DNA of 43,599 nt from the NCBI GenBank assembly GCA_027031565.1, contig JALVPX010000082.1:1-43599 (forward strand). The letters run 5' to 3'. Below, one piece after another: positions 1 to 8,866 of the stretch. This DNA is from Deltaproteobacteria bacterium. Its GTDB lineage: Bacteria > Desulfobacterota > Dissulfuribacteria > Dissulfuribacterales > JALVPX01. Position numbers and translations under genes: made by a program. The notes beneath the pieces were generated by a model, which saw only the letters and a program-made list of their open reading frames with translations, did not search any database and had not been told where the DNA came from. How positions within the stretch are numbered: position 1 is the first letter of the stretch; each line of letters opens with the position of its first letter.

Positions 1-163
1 GTTCATTGCTTCGGTTTTTCCAGGGTGCAATGTATATACTCTGAATCCATGAAGGCAGTTCTGCTGAACGCTCGGCCCTGTGATAGCCGCATCCAGAAGC
101 AATAAACAGCAAGAGCAGAAAAATGGAAGCGAATATGAGTCTGTTTTTCAGTTCGACTCTCAT
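1..163 (-). CDS. lptE: LptE-like LPS-assembly lipoprotein (partial, cut by window edge)
   Basis: Only the first 54 codons are present. The peptide starts with a short basic stretch and a hydrophobic segment, then a lipobox ending I-A-S-G-C, followed at once by G-Y-H. The signal peptide followed by CGYH is typical of LptE, the outer-membrane lipoprotein that plugs LptD during lipopolysaccharide insertion. The ATG at 163 overlaps the leuS stop as ATGA, so the two are translationally coupled; leuS followed by lptE is a common order in Gram-negative genomes. Because most of the protein is missing, the family call rests on the signal region and context. Confidence 0.8.
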   Translation of the reverse strand, partial: MRVELKNRLIFASIFLLLLFIASGCGYHRAERSAELPSWIQSIYIAPWKNRSNE

Positions 164-2673
164 TTGGCCACAATATTCACCAAGCGGTTTGGCACATAGA
201 TAGTCTTCCGGACGGTCAAGCCTTCAATATGTTTCTGTACCTTCTGGTCCTTTAAGGCCGCCTCTTTTACCTCATCTTCGGATGCACCTTGGGGAACGGA
301 TATCCTGGCCCTCAATTTTCCATTGACCTGTACTATGATCTCAACTACATCAGGCCTGGCAATGGCCGCGTCTGCCTGCGGCCAAGGAACCTCGCACAGA
401 TGGTGTTCGTTTCCGAGCAGCTGCCACAATTCTTCTGTTATATGGGGCACCATTGGATTGAGGAGCTTAACGATCGCCTCGCATGCCTCCCGCATTGCAA
501 ACCAGCCCTGTTTGTCACCTAGGGCAGGAGGGCCGTGCTTTCCAAGATATGCGGTCACGTCGTTGGTTAATTCCATGACTGCACTAATGGCCGTATTGAA
601 ATGAAAGCGCTTTTCAATATCATCTGTAACTTTTTGAATGGTTTGATGGGTCTTTTGGCGTATCGCCTTCAATTCGGCTGGCAGATTCCCGGCGGCTTCA
701 TTACTCTCATTCATATCTACCGAGGCCAGACCCTGCACATGATCTGAAATCAGGCGCCAGACCCGGTGCAGGAATCTGTGAGCGCCTTCGACTCCTTGGT
801 CACTCCATTCAAGGTCCCGTTCAGGCGGAGCAGCAAAAAGTATGAACAGACGAACAGTGTCAGCGCCGTAACGCTCTATCATGGAGTTGGGATCAACCAC
901 GTTGCCCTTCGACTTTGACATCTTGGAACCATCTTTTAGCACCATTCCCTGCGTAAGGAGGTTTTCAAAGGGTTCATCTGCTGATAGCCATCCAAGGTCG
1001 CGCAGTGCCTTGGTGAAAAAACGGGCATAAAGCAGGTGAAGAATGGCGTGCTCGATTCCGCCGATATATTGATCCACAGGCAGCCAGGCATCAACCCTCT
1101 TCTTGTCCAGGGGTTGATTTTTTTCATCAGGGCATGTGTATCGGGCAAAATACCAGGATGATTCCACAAAGGTATCCATGGTGTCGGTTTCACGTCTCGC
1201 CTTGGTGCCGCAAGCCGGACAGGGGACTGAATAAAAACTCTCCAGCTCGTGGAGTGGTGAACGGCCCTCCGGGCCAAGATTCACATCTGTCGGCAGCACC
1301 ACTGGCAAATCTTCCCTTTTAACCGGTACGATCCCGCATTTTGGACAATGGACAATCGGAATGGGCGCGCCCCAATACCTCTGTCGTGATATCCCCCAAT
1401 CCCTCAGCCTGTAAGTGGTCTTTGCCCTGCCTGCGCCTGTTTCCTCCAATTTCCGAATAATGGCTCCTTTTGCATCATCGTTGTACATGCCGTCGAAACC
1501 ATTTGAGTTAATCAAAAGACCAGGGCCTTCCCATGCCTGTTCCATATTTTCTGGCAAAAGTTTTTCACCTTCGGGCTGAATCACCACCTTTACTGGAATT
1601 CCATATTTTCTGGCAAACTCAAAGTCCCGCTGATCATGGGCTGGCACGGCCATCACTGCGCCGGTTCCATATTCCATCAAGACGAAATTGGCTACATAAA
1701 TGGGAATCTTCTCGCCGGTCAAGGGGTGCATGGCAAAACGGCCGGTAAAAACGCCCTTTTTTTCCTGGGGTTCCTGGGATGAGCCAACGCATGTACGCTT
1801 CCACTCCTCTATGAACCCTTTCACCTGGTCCTCATGGGGCGTGCCCGCTGTCAGCTTGAGTGCAAGGGGGTGCGCGGGAGAAAGACTCATGAAAGTTACG
1901 CCGAAAAGCGTATCCGGCCTGGTGGTGAATATGGGAATTTCTTCCTCCATACCATCCACCTTGAATATGACCTCGGCGCCCTGGCTTTTGCCGATCCAGT
2001 TGCGCTGCATGGTCAGAACCTTTTCAGGCCAGCCTTTGAGCCGGTCACACCATTCCAGCAATTCCTCGGCATATTGCGTGATTTTGAAAAACCACCCGGG
2101 CATCTCCCTTTCAACTACCTGGTTGTCACAGCGCCAGCAGCAGCCATCCTCCACCTGCTCATTGGCAAGAACTGTCTGGCAGCTGTCGCACCAGTTCACC
2201 TTTGTGGTTTTTCTATAGACGAGGCCCCTTTCAAGCATCTGGATAAAAAAGAGCTGCTCCCAGCCATAATATTCAGGATCACACGTGGCAATTTCCCTCT
2301 TCCAGTCATATGAAAAACCAAGCCGCTTGAGCTGGTTGCGCATATAATCTATGTTTTCATAAGTCCATTTTGCAGGATGGGTTCCATGCTTTATTGCGGC
2401 ATTCTCTGCAGGAAGGCCGAAGGCATCCCACCCCATGGGATGAAGCACCTTGAACCCGCGCATCCTTTTGTATCTGGCTATAACATCTCCTATGGAATAG
2501 TTGCGCACGTGCCCCATATGAATGCGCCCGGAAGGATAGGGGAACATCTCCAATACATAATATTTTGGCCCATCTGGAAGGTCTTCTACCCTGAACGCAT
2601 AGCCGGTTTCCCAGATCGCCTGCCACTTTTCTTCGATCGCCTTGAAATTATATGAAGAACCCATTTCTCCCAT
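160..2673 (-). CDS. leuS: Leucyl-tRNA synthetase
   Basis: Charges tRNA-Leu with leucine in the cytoplasm. The 837-residue length is normal for bacterial LeuRS. The class I HIGH-type motif is seen as PYPSGRIHMGH around residues 46-56, and the KMSKS loop as DGSKMSKSKG near residue 583. Cysteine pairs near residues 161-183 (CDSC and CCWRC) and 440-490 (CPKC and CPACG) fit the zinc-binding inserts of the family. The C-terminal region ends in the usual VNGKLRARI-type domain. The start is an ATG 12 bases beyond the nusB stop, and the stop overlaps lptE, so it lies inside a long minus-strand operon. Confidence 0.98.
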   Translation of the reverse strand: MGEMGSSYNFKAIEEKWQAIWETGYAFRVEDLPDGPKYYVLEMFPYPSGRIHMGHVRNYSIGDVIARYKRMRGFKVLHPMGWDAFGLPAENAAIKHGTHPAKWTYENIDYMRNQLKRLGFSYDWKREIATCDPEYYGWEQLFFIQMLERGLVYRKTTKVNWCDSCQTVLANEQVEDGCCWRCDNQVVEREMPGWFFKITQYAEELLEWCDRLKGWPEKVLTMQRNWIGKSQGAEVIFKVDGMEEEIPIFTTRPDTLFGVTFMSLSPAHPLALKLTAGTPHEDQVKGFIEEWKRTCVGSSQEPQEKKGVFTGRFAMHPLTGEKIPIYVANFVLMEYGTGAVMAVPAHDQRDFEFARKYGIPVKVVIQPEGEKLLPENMEQAWEGPGLLINSNGFDGMYNDDAKGAIIRKLEETGAGRAKTTYRLRDWGISRQRYWGAPIPIVHCPKCGIVPVKREDLPVVLPTDVNLGPEGRSPLHELESFYSVPCPACGTKARRETDTMDTFVESSWYFARYTCPDEKNQPLDKKRVDAWLPVDQYIGGIEHAILHLLYARFFTKALRDLGWLSADEPFENLLTQGMVLKDGSKMSKSKGNVVDPNSMIERYGADTVRLFILFAAPPERDLEWSDQGVEGAHRFLHRVWRLISDHVQGLASVDMNESNEAAGNLPAELKAIRQKTHQTIQKVTDDIEKRFHFNTAISAVMELTNDVTAYLGKHGPPALGDKQGWFAMREACEAIVKLLNPMVPHITEELWQLLGNEHHLCEVPWPQADAAIARPDVVEIIVQVNGKLRARISVPQGASEDEVKEAALKDQKVQKHIEGLTVRKTIYVPNRLVNIVAK

Positions 2674-2684
2674 ATCAAGAAGGC

Positions 2685-3140
2685 CTACGCTGCCTCTGCC
2701 TCCTTCTGTTTTTCTTTCATAAGGGCCTTGTAGACTGCATCCAGCACGCCGTTTATGAAACTGCTGGATTCGTCGCTGCCGAATTTCTTGGCAAGCTCCA
2801 CCGCCTCGTTTATTGCAACCTTTGCAGGTATGTCAGGGCACTTCAACAACTCATACAGGCCCAATCGCAAGATGTTCCGGTCAACACTGGCAAGCCTGTT
2901 CAGTTTCCAGCCCTTCAGAAACCTTTTAATAGTGGTGTCCAGCTCATCCTTGTGCTCAAGCACGCCCCTAAGGCGTTCCTTGGCAAACTTTACTGAAGGA
3001 TGGGCGGGCGATATCTCCTCTGTCCCAAGGCCGTTCAGATATTCTTCCAAGGCCTGTTCAACATCTTCGAAGGTTCCCCACTCAGACTGATACAATATCT
3101 GAAGGGCAACTTCTCTGCCCTTTGTGCGTATGTGTGACAT
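2685..3140 (-). CDS. nusB: Transcription antitermination factor NusB
   Basis: A 151-residue, all-helical RNA-binding protein that works with NusE (S10) on boxA of rRNA leader transcripts. Family signatures are the N-terminal REVALQILYQSEWG segment and the C-terminal stretch around PAKVAINEAVELAKKFG followed by FINGVLDAV. It abuts the ribH stop directly (ribH ends at 3141, nusB starts at 3140). The ribH-nusB pairing is one of the most conserved bacterial gene orders and supports both calls. Confidence 0.97.
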   Translation of the reverse strand: MSHIRTKGREVALQILYQSEWGTFEDVEQALEEYLNGLGTEEISPAHPSVKFAKERLRGVLEHKDELDTTIKRFLKGWKLNRLASVDRNILRLGLYELLKCPDIPAKVAINEAVELAKKFGSDESSSFINGVLDAVYKALMKEKQKEAEAA

Positions 3141-3614
3141 CTAAGCTGACTGGAGTTCCTTTAGAAGATTTACCATCTCGATGGCAGCCAGGGCAGCATC
3201 CCAGCCCTTGTTGCCGGCCTTGGTGCCAGCCCGTTCAATGGCCTGCTCAATGGTTTCGGTGGTCAGCACCCCAAAGGCAACCGGACAATCGGTTTCGAGG
3301 GAGACCATGGCAATGCCCTTGGAAGCCTCTGCTGCCACATAATCAAAATGAGGTGTGGCACCCCTTATTATGCAGCCCAGACATATAACAGCGTCATACT
3401 TTCCCGATTTCGCCATCTGTTTCGCTGCCAGCGGTATCTCGAAGGCACCAGGAACCCAGGCGACATCCACGCTGTTTTCATCCATGCCGTGCCGGACCAG
3501 CGCGTCCATGGTCCCTCCCAAAAGCTTATTGGAAATAAATTCGTTGAATCGGCCAGCAACTATTCCTATTTTTAGGCCTTTGGCATCCAGTTTACCTTCA
3601 TATACATTAGGCAT
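3141..3614 (-). CDS. ribH: 6,7-dimethyl-8-ribityllumazine synthase
   Basis: Penultimate enzyme of riboflavin synthesis. It condenses 5-amino-6-ribitylamino-uracil with 3,4-dihydroxy-2-butanone 4-phosphate and usually assembles as a large cage. The 157-residue length is typical. Visible family motifs are GIVAGRFNEFIS at the substrate site, VPGAFEIPLAAK, and RGATPHFDYV, which carries the catalytic His. It overlaps the 3' end of ribBA by eight bases and abuts nusB, so it is translated as part of the rib operon. Confidence 0.97.
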   Translation of the reverse strand: MPNVYEGKLDAKGLKIGIVAGRFNEFISNKLLGGTMDALVRHGMDENSVDVAWVPGAFEIPLAAKQMAKSGKYDAVICLGCIIRGATPHFDYVAAEASKGIAMVSLETDCPVAFGVLTTETIEQAIERAGTKAGNKGWDAALAAIEMVNLLKELQSA

Positions 3615-4845
3615 GTTTGGCCTCCTCTCCCTGTGTGTCCAAATTTAGCAAATGCCCCATTTTTTCCTGTTTGCACTTTAAGTAGCGCAGGTTTTCCTGG
3701 TGAGGCGGAATTTCTATGGGCACCCTTTCCACCACTTCAAGGCCGTAACCCTCAAGGCCTACTATCTTCTTTGGATTATTGGTCATAAGCCGCATCTTTC
3801 GCACCCCCAGATCCCTCAAAATCTGGGCGCCAATGCCATAATCCCTGAGATCGGGTTTAAAACCCAGCCTCTTGTTCGCTTCCACTGTATCCGCACCTTT
3901 GTCCTGCAGGCAGTAGGCCTTGAGCTTGTTGAGCAGGCCTATTCCCCGGCCTTCCTGGCGCATGTACAGGAGCACTCCCCGGCCCTCTTTGGCTATTTGA
4001 TACATGGCACTCTGCAATTGCGGCCCGCAATCACAGCGCAAGGAGCCCAGGGCATCCCCGGTAAGGCACTCTGAATGGACCCGGACAAGCACCTCCTCGT
4101 CCTCTTTTATGGGCATGTCTCCCAGCACCATGGCAAGGTGCTCATTGGCATCCATTATCGAACTGTAGGCAATAAGCTTCCATTCCCCTCCGAACCTTGA
4201 TGGAAGCCTGGTTTCCACTTCACGCCTCACGAAGCTTTCATTCTTGAGCCTGTATGCTATGAGATCCGCAATGGTGATGATCTTTAAGTCATGTTCACTT
4301 GCGAATTCTTCCAGATCCGGCATACGTGCCATTGTGCCGTCTTCCTTCATGATTTCGCAAATTACACCTGCAGGCTTCAGGCCTGCCAGCCTGGCAAGGT
4401 CGACCGATCCTTCTGTCTGGCCCGCCCTCACCAGCACACCGCCATCCTTTGCCCTGAGCGGAAAGACATGACCCGGTGTAGCTATGTCTTCTGGCCCGGC
4501 ATCATCGGCTATTGCAGTCAAAATGGTGTGTGCCCGGTCATGGGCAGAAATACCGGTGGTAACCCCCTCCTTGGCCTCGATGGAGACGGTAAATGCCGTT
4601 CCAAATCTCGAGGTATTGCGGCTGGCCATCATGGGCAGCTGCAATCTATCAACCATCTCTGGGGCCAGAGAAAGGCAGATGAGCCCCCTGCCATATTTTG
4701 CCATGAAGTTTATGGCTTCAGGCGTGACCTTTTCGGCCGCCATGGTAAGATCGCCTTCGTTTTCCCTGTCTTCGTCATCAACAAGGATAACCATCTTACC
4801 GGCTTTTATATCTTCAAGGGCCGATTCTATTGTTGAAATTGCCAT
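3607..4845 (-). CDS. ribBA: Bifunctional DHBP synthase / GTP cyclohydrolase II
   Basis: A fused enzyme making both riboflavin precursors. The N-terminal half (about 1-200) is 3,4-dihydroxy-2-butanone 4-phosphate synthase, recognised by the acidic DDEDRENEGDLT motif and the later GHVFPLRAKDGGVL stretch. The C-terminal half (about 205-400) is GTP cyclohydrolase II, with the zinc ligands in the pattern C-x10-C-x-C (CLTGDALGSLRCDCG, near residues 257-271) and the MRQEGRGIGL loop. All key residues look present in both halves, so neither appears decayed. The gene sits between ribE (19-base gap) and ribH (eight-base overlap). Confidence 0.97.
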   Translation of the reverse strand: MAISTIESALEDIKAGKMVILVDDEDRENEGDLTMAAEKVTPEAINFMAKYGRGLICLSLAPEMVDRLQLPMMASRNTSRFGTAFTVSIEAKEGVTTGISAHDRAHTILTAIADDAGPEDIATPGHVFPLRAKDGGVLVRAGQTEGSVDLARLAGLKPAGVICEIMKEDGTMARMPDLEEFASEHDLKIITIADLIAYRLKNESFVRREVETRLPSRFGGEWKLIAYSSIMDANEHLAMVLGDMPIKEDEEVLVRVHSECLTGDALGSLRCDCGPQLQSAMYQIAKEGRGVLLYMRQEGRGIGLLNKLKAYCLQDKGADTVEANKRLGFKPDLRDYGIGAQILRDLGVRKMRLMTNNPKKIVGLEGYGLEVVERVPIEIPPHQENLRYLKCKQEKMGHLLNLDTQGEEAKHA

Positions 4846-4864
4846 GTTTTTCCCCTTCTGTTTA

Positions 4865-5518
4865 CTACATGAAGCCGTGCTTGGCCAAAAAATCTCTGTC
4901 TATCCGTTCCTGCCTGTCCGGCGCTGCCCGACCGGCAGTAAGCAGCTTTTCAATATACTTCCCTATTACATCAACCTCAATGTTGACCTTGTCTCCGCCC
5001 TTTCTGAAGCCCATGGTGGTCCGCTGGGCAGTATGGGGAATAATAGCCACAGAAAAGCCGCCTTTCCAGCAGGAATTTACAGTAAGGCTGATACCGTCGA
5101 TTGCAATGGACCCCTTTTCAATTATGTACCGATCCAGCTTTTGGGAGATGGAAAAAGTAAAAATCGTGAAATCACCTTCATGCCTTACCTCCTGCACCTG
5201 GCCTACACCGTCAATATGTCCGCTAACTATGTGCCCACCCAGTCTGTCTGTAGGCCGCACAGCCCTTTCAAGGTTGACTCTGGAGCCCCTTTTCATGCTG
5301 CCAAGGGTGGTCCTGGACAAGGTTTCCGGCGACACATCTGCTGTAAAGCGATTTTGTGAGATAGTGGTGGCAGTGAGGCATACCCCGTTTACTGCAATGC
5401 TCTCACCTGTCTGGGGGTCTTCCAGGGCCAAATCGGGCTCAATGGTGAATACAAGCCCCTTGCCCTGACTCCTCACATCACCTATGGTCCCGAGGCCTTC
5501 GACGATTCCAGTAAACAT
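4865..5518 (-). CDS. ribE: Riboflavin synthase, alpha chain
   Basis: Dismutates two lumazine molecules to riboflavin plus the pyrimidine that RibH reuses. The 217 residues form two similar lumazine-binding (barrel) repeats: the first begins MFTGIVEGLG and contains VNGVCLT; the second contains SGHIDGVG and the matching ISLTVN. The start ATG directly abuts the ribD stop (no gap). The gene is also called ribC in some genomes; it is one step of the complete riboflavin set encoded here. Confidence 0.96.
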   Translation of the reverse strand: MFTGIVEGLGTIGDVRSQGKGLVFTIEPDLALEDPQTGESIAVNGVCLTATTISQNRFTADVSPETLSRTTLGSMKRGSRVNLERAVRPTDRLGGHIVSGHIDGVGQVQEVRHEGDFTIFTFSISQKLDRYIIEKGSIAIDGISLTVNSCWKGGFSVAIIPHTAQRTTMGFRKGGDKVNIEVDVIGKYIEKLLTAGRAAPDRQERIDRDFLAKHGFM

Positions 5519-6661
5519 CTATCCTCTCCCCCAAAAGGACTGAATGTCTGCAACAACTCCCCTTACTAGGAAATTATCGCCCAAATTTATCTTCTTGAGA
5601 CTTGCCAGCCTGGGAGCTTCGCCCACCCTTTCGACGCCCTTTCCGCCTATACACATCTTCGAGCCCATGCCACCGATTACAATTGGAGCGTAGAAAAAAT
5701 AGGCCTCGTCCACAAGACCCCTGTCCCAGAATGCACCATGCACCTCGCTGCCACCCTCTACAAGGAGGGACTGAATATTTTCCCTGCCCATCTGCGCAAG
5801 AAGTGCCTCGAGATCCACTCTTCCCGTCTCATCTGGCGGAAGCAGCCACACATCGGTGCCCTTGGCTTTTAAGGCTTGAGCCCTCTTTTTTGTTTCCTTG
5901 CTTTCTACTGCGGCAATTATGGTTGCTGCGCTGCTTGGCTGGGTAAATATCTTCATATCTCCTGAAATGGTCAATCGAGAATCCAGAATGACACGAAGCG
6001 GGTCTCTGCCCGGGCCTTTTGGATGACGACAGGTCAAAGAGGGATTGTCGGCCAGAACAGTGTTTTTCCCAACGAGGATTGCATCGCTGATTTCCCTCAA
6101 CCTGTGCCCATAAATTCTGGCCCTTTTGTTGGTGATCCACTGTGAATGCCCCGTATTGGTAGCGATCCTTCCATCCAGGCTTATGGCAGCCTTGGAACGC
6201 ACCCAGGGAATGCCCTTGATAGTGTGTTTTGCAAAGGGCGCAATGAGCAGCCTGGCATCATCTTCAAGGCATCCGACCTTGACCCGCACGCCCTGTTCTT
6301 TCAGGAAAGAAGCTCCTCCACCCCTGACCTTTGGGTTTGGGTCTCTGGCGCCTATTATCACCTTCTTTATGCCTGCCCTCAATATGGCCTGGGTGCATGG
6401 CGGAGTCCGGCCATGGTGATTACAGGGCTCTAGGGTAACGTAGATTACGGCTCCCCTGGCCCGACTGCCGGCATCCCGGAGGGCATGCACCTCGGCATGA
6501 GGTGTACCGGCCTTTTCATGAAAGCCCCTTCCCACGATATTTCCATTTTTCACCACAACAGCGCCAACGGCAGGGTTTGGCGCGGTATAGCCCAGGCCTT
6601 TTTCAGCTAGGCGCAATGCTGAGCGCATGAATTTTCTGTCTTCGCTGCTCCAGTCAGCCAT
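5519..6661 (-). CDS. ribD: Riboflavin biosynthesis deaminase/reductase RibD
   Basis: Performs the second and third steps of riboflavin synthesis. The deaminase domain has the zinc set H55-A-E57 and PC80...C89. The reductase domain follows, with RSKAAISLDGRIAT and the nucleotide-binding LLVEGGSEVHGAF stretch. I chose the ATG at 6661 (MADWSS..., 380 residues): it has an AGGGGA Shine-Dalgarno a few bases upstream. A longer frame would need a TTG at 6688 without such a site. The chosen start overlaps the nrdR stop by eight bases, which again points to coupling. Confidence 0.96.
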   Translation of the reverse strand: MADWSSEDRKFMRSALRLAEKGLGYTAPNPAVGAVVVKNGNIVGRGFHEKAGTPHAEVHALRDAGSRARGAVIYVTLEPCNHHGRTPPCTQAILRAGIKKVIIGARDPNPKVRGGGASFLKEQGVRVKVGCLEDDARLLIAPFAKHTIKGIPWVRSKAAISLDGRIATNTGHSQWITNKRARIYGHRLREISDAILVGKNTVLADNPSLTCRHPKGPGRDPLRVILDSRLTISGDMKIFTQPSSAATIIAAVESKETKKRAQALKAKGTDVWLLPPDETGRVDLEALLAQMGRENIQSLLVEGGSEVHGAFWDRGLVDEAYFFYAPIVIGGMGSKMCIGGKGVERVGEAPRLASLKKINLGDNFLVRGVVADIQSFWGRG

Positions 6662-7130
6662 TGTCCCCTGCCTTGCCGCCGTCTCCAATCAATTCCTGAA
6701 GCTGTTCCATGAATTCCTGCAGGTCCTTGAATTGTTTATAAACAGAGGCAAACCTCACATAGGCCACATCATCCCACTGTCTAAGCTGTTCCATGATGCG
6801 TTCGCCAATGTATTTGCTAGGAAGCTCCCTTTCCCCCTTCTCCTGGATGTTCTTTTCAAGGTTGGAGACAAATTCCTCTATCATATCTGCCCCAATGGGC
6901 CTTTTTTCACACGCCTTCCGTATGCCTGCAATAACCTTGCGGCGGTCAAACGGCTCCCTGCGGCCATCCTTTTTTACTACTAGGGGCTGGAACTCTTCGA
7001 TGCGTTCATACGTGGTAAAGCGCTCCGAACACTTCAAGCATTCCCGCCTGCGCCTGATGGCGGTTCCATCCTTGGTGGTCCGTGAATCAATTACCTTGCT
7101 GTCCAGTGATGAGCAAAAAGGACATTTCAT
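6654..7130 (-). CDS. nrdR: Transcriptional repressor NrdR
   Basis: Zinc-ribbon/ATP-cone repressor of ribonucleotide reductase genes that senses dATP/ATP. Zinc ligands are C3, C6, C31 and C34 (MKCPFC... and CLKC), with the basic RRRRE stretch used for DNA contact just before the second pair. The ATP-cone domain begins with PLVVKKDGRREPF. The 158-residue form starting at the ATG at 7130 matches the canonical MKCPFC beginning; a TTG at 7136 is less likely. The 78-base gap upstream holds two small inverted repeats (7167-7181 and 7183-7197) but no clear promoter. nrdR followed by rib genes and nusB is a familiar order. Confidence 0.97.
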   Translation of the reverse strand: MKCPFCSSLDSKVIDSRTTKDGTAIRRRRECLKCSERFTTYERIEEFQPLVVKKDGRREPFDRRKVIAGIRKACEKRPIGADMIEEFVSNLEKNIQEKGERELPSKYIGERIMEQLRQWDDVAYVRFASVYKQFKDLQEFMEQLQELIGDGGKAGDNG

Positions 7131-7208
7131 GCCCAAGTTTTAACAGGCTTTGAGGCTTTTTCCAAATTCCATGGCCTGGAAGGTTGCTGACGGCAACACA
7201 CATGCTTG

Positions 7209-7820
7209 TTATCCTCTTTTGGATATTTCTAACAGCGCCCCTGCTATTTCCCTGCTCAACCGTGAAAATGCCCTGTTCCAGGCCTGGATCAGCCCGTTAT
7301 AGGTGGGTTCCTCAACCTCCTGCTCAAAGCGTGAAAGGCGTGTTTCGACCTGACTGCCGCCAGTGCCCTGATATATGGTCCAGCGGGCCTCAAGGAGCGC
7401 CTTCCCGTCGAGCCTCCCATCCATCTGGATGATGTCAAGCTCTATTCGGTAATCCCATTGCAGCCCCTTTACGTGCAGATAATAAGACACCCTGTCTGTA
7501 TTGAGCAACCTTGACAGATCCTTTGCGATTATCAGCCCTATGTTTTCATCCAGAGGGCCTGCCCACCTGTGAAACTCAGCCAGATGCAGCTGGTTGTGCC
7601 CGCTTCGCGTCACTATGTTGGGGCGGTCGAGATGGCCTGGCATTCTAATAGGCCCGATCAGCACCGCCTTGTCAAATGAAACGGTGGAGATAGGCGTTTC
7701 CGGCATGGCGTCAAGGATGTAAAAGCGTGCGGTACTGGTTTGGGCAGCACAGCCGCACAAGAGCAGCAAGGCAGCAGAAATTGCTGAAAATGGCCTTTTG
7801 TAAATGTCTAGGATGCTCAT
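7209..7820 (-). CDS. PqiC/ABC-type transport auxiliary lipoprotein
   Basis: Likely a lipoprotein partner of the lipid-transport ABC system encoded just upstream. A signal peptide ends in a lipobox with the lipidated Cys at about position 24 (LLLCGC). It is followed by the short linker and FYILDAMPE segment typical of the DUF330/ABC_trans_aux family, of which E. coli PqiC is the best known. The 203-residue length fits. Its ATG overlaps the stop of the MCE gene as ATGA, which ties it to that operon. A role in bridging to the outer membrane is inferred from PqiC, not visible directly. Confidence 0.82.
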   Translation of the reverse strand: MSILDIYKRPFSAISAALLLLCGCAAQTSTARFYILDAMPETPISTVSFDKAVLIGPIRMPGHLDRPNIVTRSGHNQLHLAEFHRWAGPLDENIGLIIAKDLSRLLNTDRVSYYLHVKGLQWDYRIELDIIQMDGRLDGKALLEARWTIYQGTGGSQVETRLSRFEQEVEEPTYNGLIQAWNRAFSRLSREIAGALLEISKRG

Positions 7821-8809
7821 TGCGGCAATTCCTTGGCTCTGCCTTTACCTTTGAGAAGTGCCTCAGGGTGGCGTTCCAAATAATCCGCCAGGAGGCGCAA
7901 GTTCCTGGCCGCCTTTGATATCTCGTCCAAGGTTTTAATGAGTTGGGAGTGCAGCAAAGACCCTTCTCCGAATCCTTCCTGCAATTTTCCCATGGCCTTT
8001 TCAGCCCCGTTCAAGGTCTTGCGCATTTCCCTAAGAGTGGAAACGAATTCCCGCTCGGCATTCTTGATGCTTCTTGTCAAGGTGCCTTCCAGGGGCCTGA
8101 TATGGTTATCGATATTCTTTACCAGTGTGGATATATCTTGCATCAAGCTGCTGACATTAACAAGGGCCTTTTCGGTGTCAGGTCTTGCAAGCAGCGTGTT
8201 CATGCTGGTTATCATGTTTGTGAGCTGAGAAAGAAGCTCTTTTATGGGAAGGCTCCTGATCTCGTCAAAGATCTTGAGCGCCGTATCAGATATCTCCTCA
8301 AAGGGAGTGGGTATGGTGGGAATCTCCAGATAATCTTTTTCCCGGGCAACAAATTTTGCAGGTTTCCCATGGAAAAAATCCAAGGCGATGTAGAGCTTTC
8401 CAGTTACAATGCTTTGAAGGCGCAGTTGTCCCCGCAGTCCTTGATCTATGAGCATGCGGAGCCTGGCGGTCACACCCTTTTCATCTGTGCCGAAACGCGG
8501 CGTGGATTCCCTGAGCTTGGAGATCTTGTCATGGTCTATTTCTATAAAGACTGGAATCCAGAAGGAAATGCCTCCATCCTCTTCTGCTGCCTCGATATCG
8601 ATTGCCTTTACATTACCGATCTTGACTCCCTTGAACATTACCGGAGCCCCTACATCAAGCCCCTTTATGGAGGATTCAAAAAAGAGCACGAAGACCTCTT
8701 TCTCAGACAAAAACCTGCCTGAACCCCAGATCACGACTACAGCGGCCCCCAGAACCGCCGCGCCTAAGACAAAGGCCCCTATAAAGGCCTTTTTGACCTC
8801 GCTTCTCAT
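7817..8809 (-). CDS. MCE/MlaD-domain lipid-transport protein
   Basis: Periplasmic, inner-membrane-anchored protein that forms the lipid-carrying ring of Mla/Pqi-type systems. There is one N-terminal transmembrane helix (about residues 8-30), then a single MCE domain beginning FFESSIKGLDVGAPVMFKGVKIG, split here as two motifs: SSIKGLDVGAPV and FKGVKIGNV. The C-terminal third (about 170-320) is helical and may form a coiled-coil tube as in other MCE proteins. With one MCE domain in 330 residues it resembles MlaD-type proteins with a long tail more than the three-domain PqiB. Confidence 0.87.
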   Translation of the reverse strand: MRSEVKKAFIGAFVLGAAVLGAAVVVIWGSGRFLSEKEVFVLFFESSIKGLDVGAPVMFKGVKIGNVKAIDIEAAEEDGGISFWIPVFIEIDHDKISKLRESTPRFGTDEKGVTARLRMLIDQGLRGQLRLQSIVTGKLYIALDFFHGKPAKFVAREKDYLEIPTIPTPFEEISDTALKIFDEIRSLPIKELLSQLTNMITSMNTLLARPDTEKALVNVSSLMQDISTLVKNIDNHIRPLEGTLTRSIKNAEREFVSTLREMRKTLNGAEKAMGKLQEGFGEGSLLHSQLIKTLDEISKAARNLRLLADYLERHPEALLKGKGRAKELPQ

Positions 8810-8866
8810 AGCCCATTCTCCGCAATCATTTAGCTGCCTTCGACCATCGCCCTTTTTACCATGGCC

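Noticed and set aside
4846..7208. An FMN riboswitch ahead of the rib genes
   Set aside because: The rib genes follow nrdR with overlaps and no leader large enough for the element. The 78-base gap before nrdR shows only two small hairpins and no recognisable RFN sequence.
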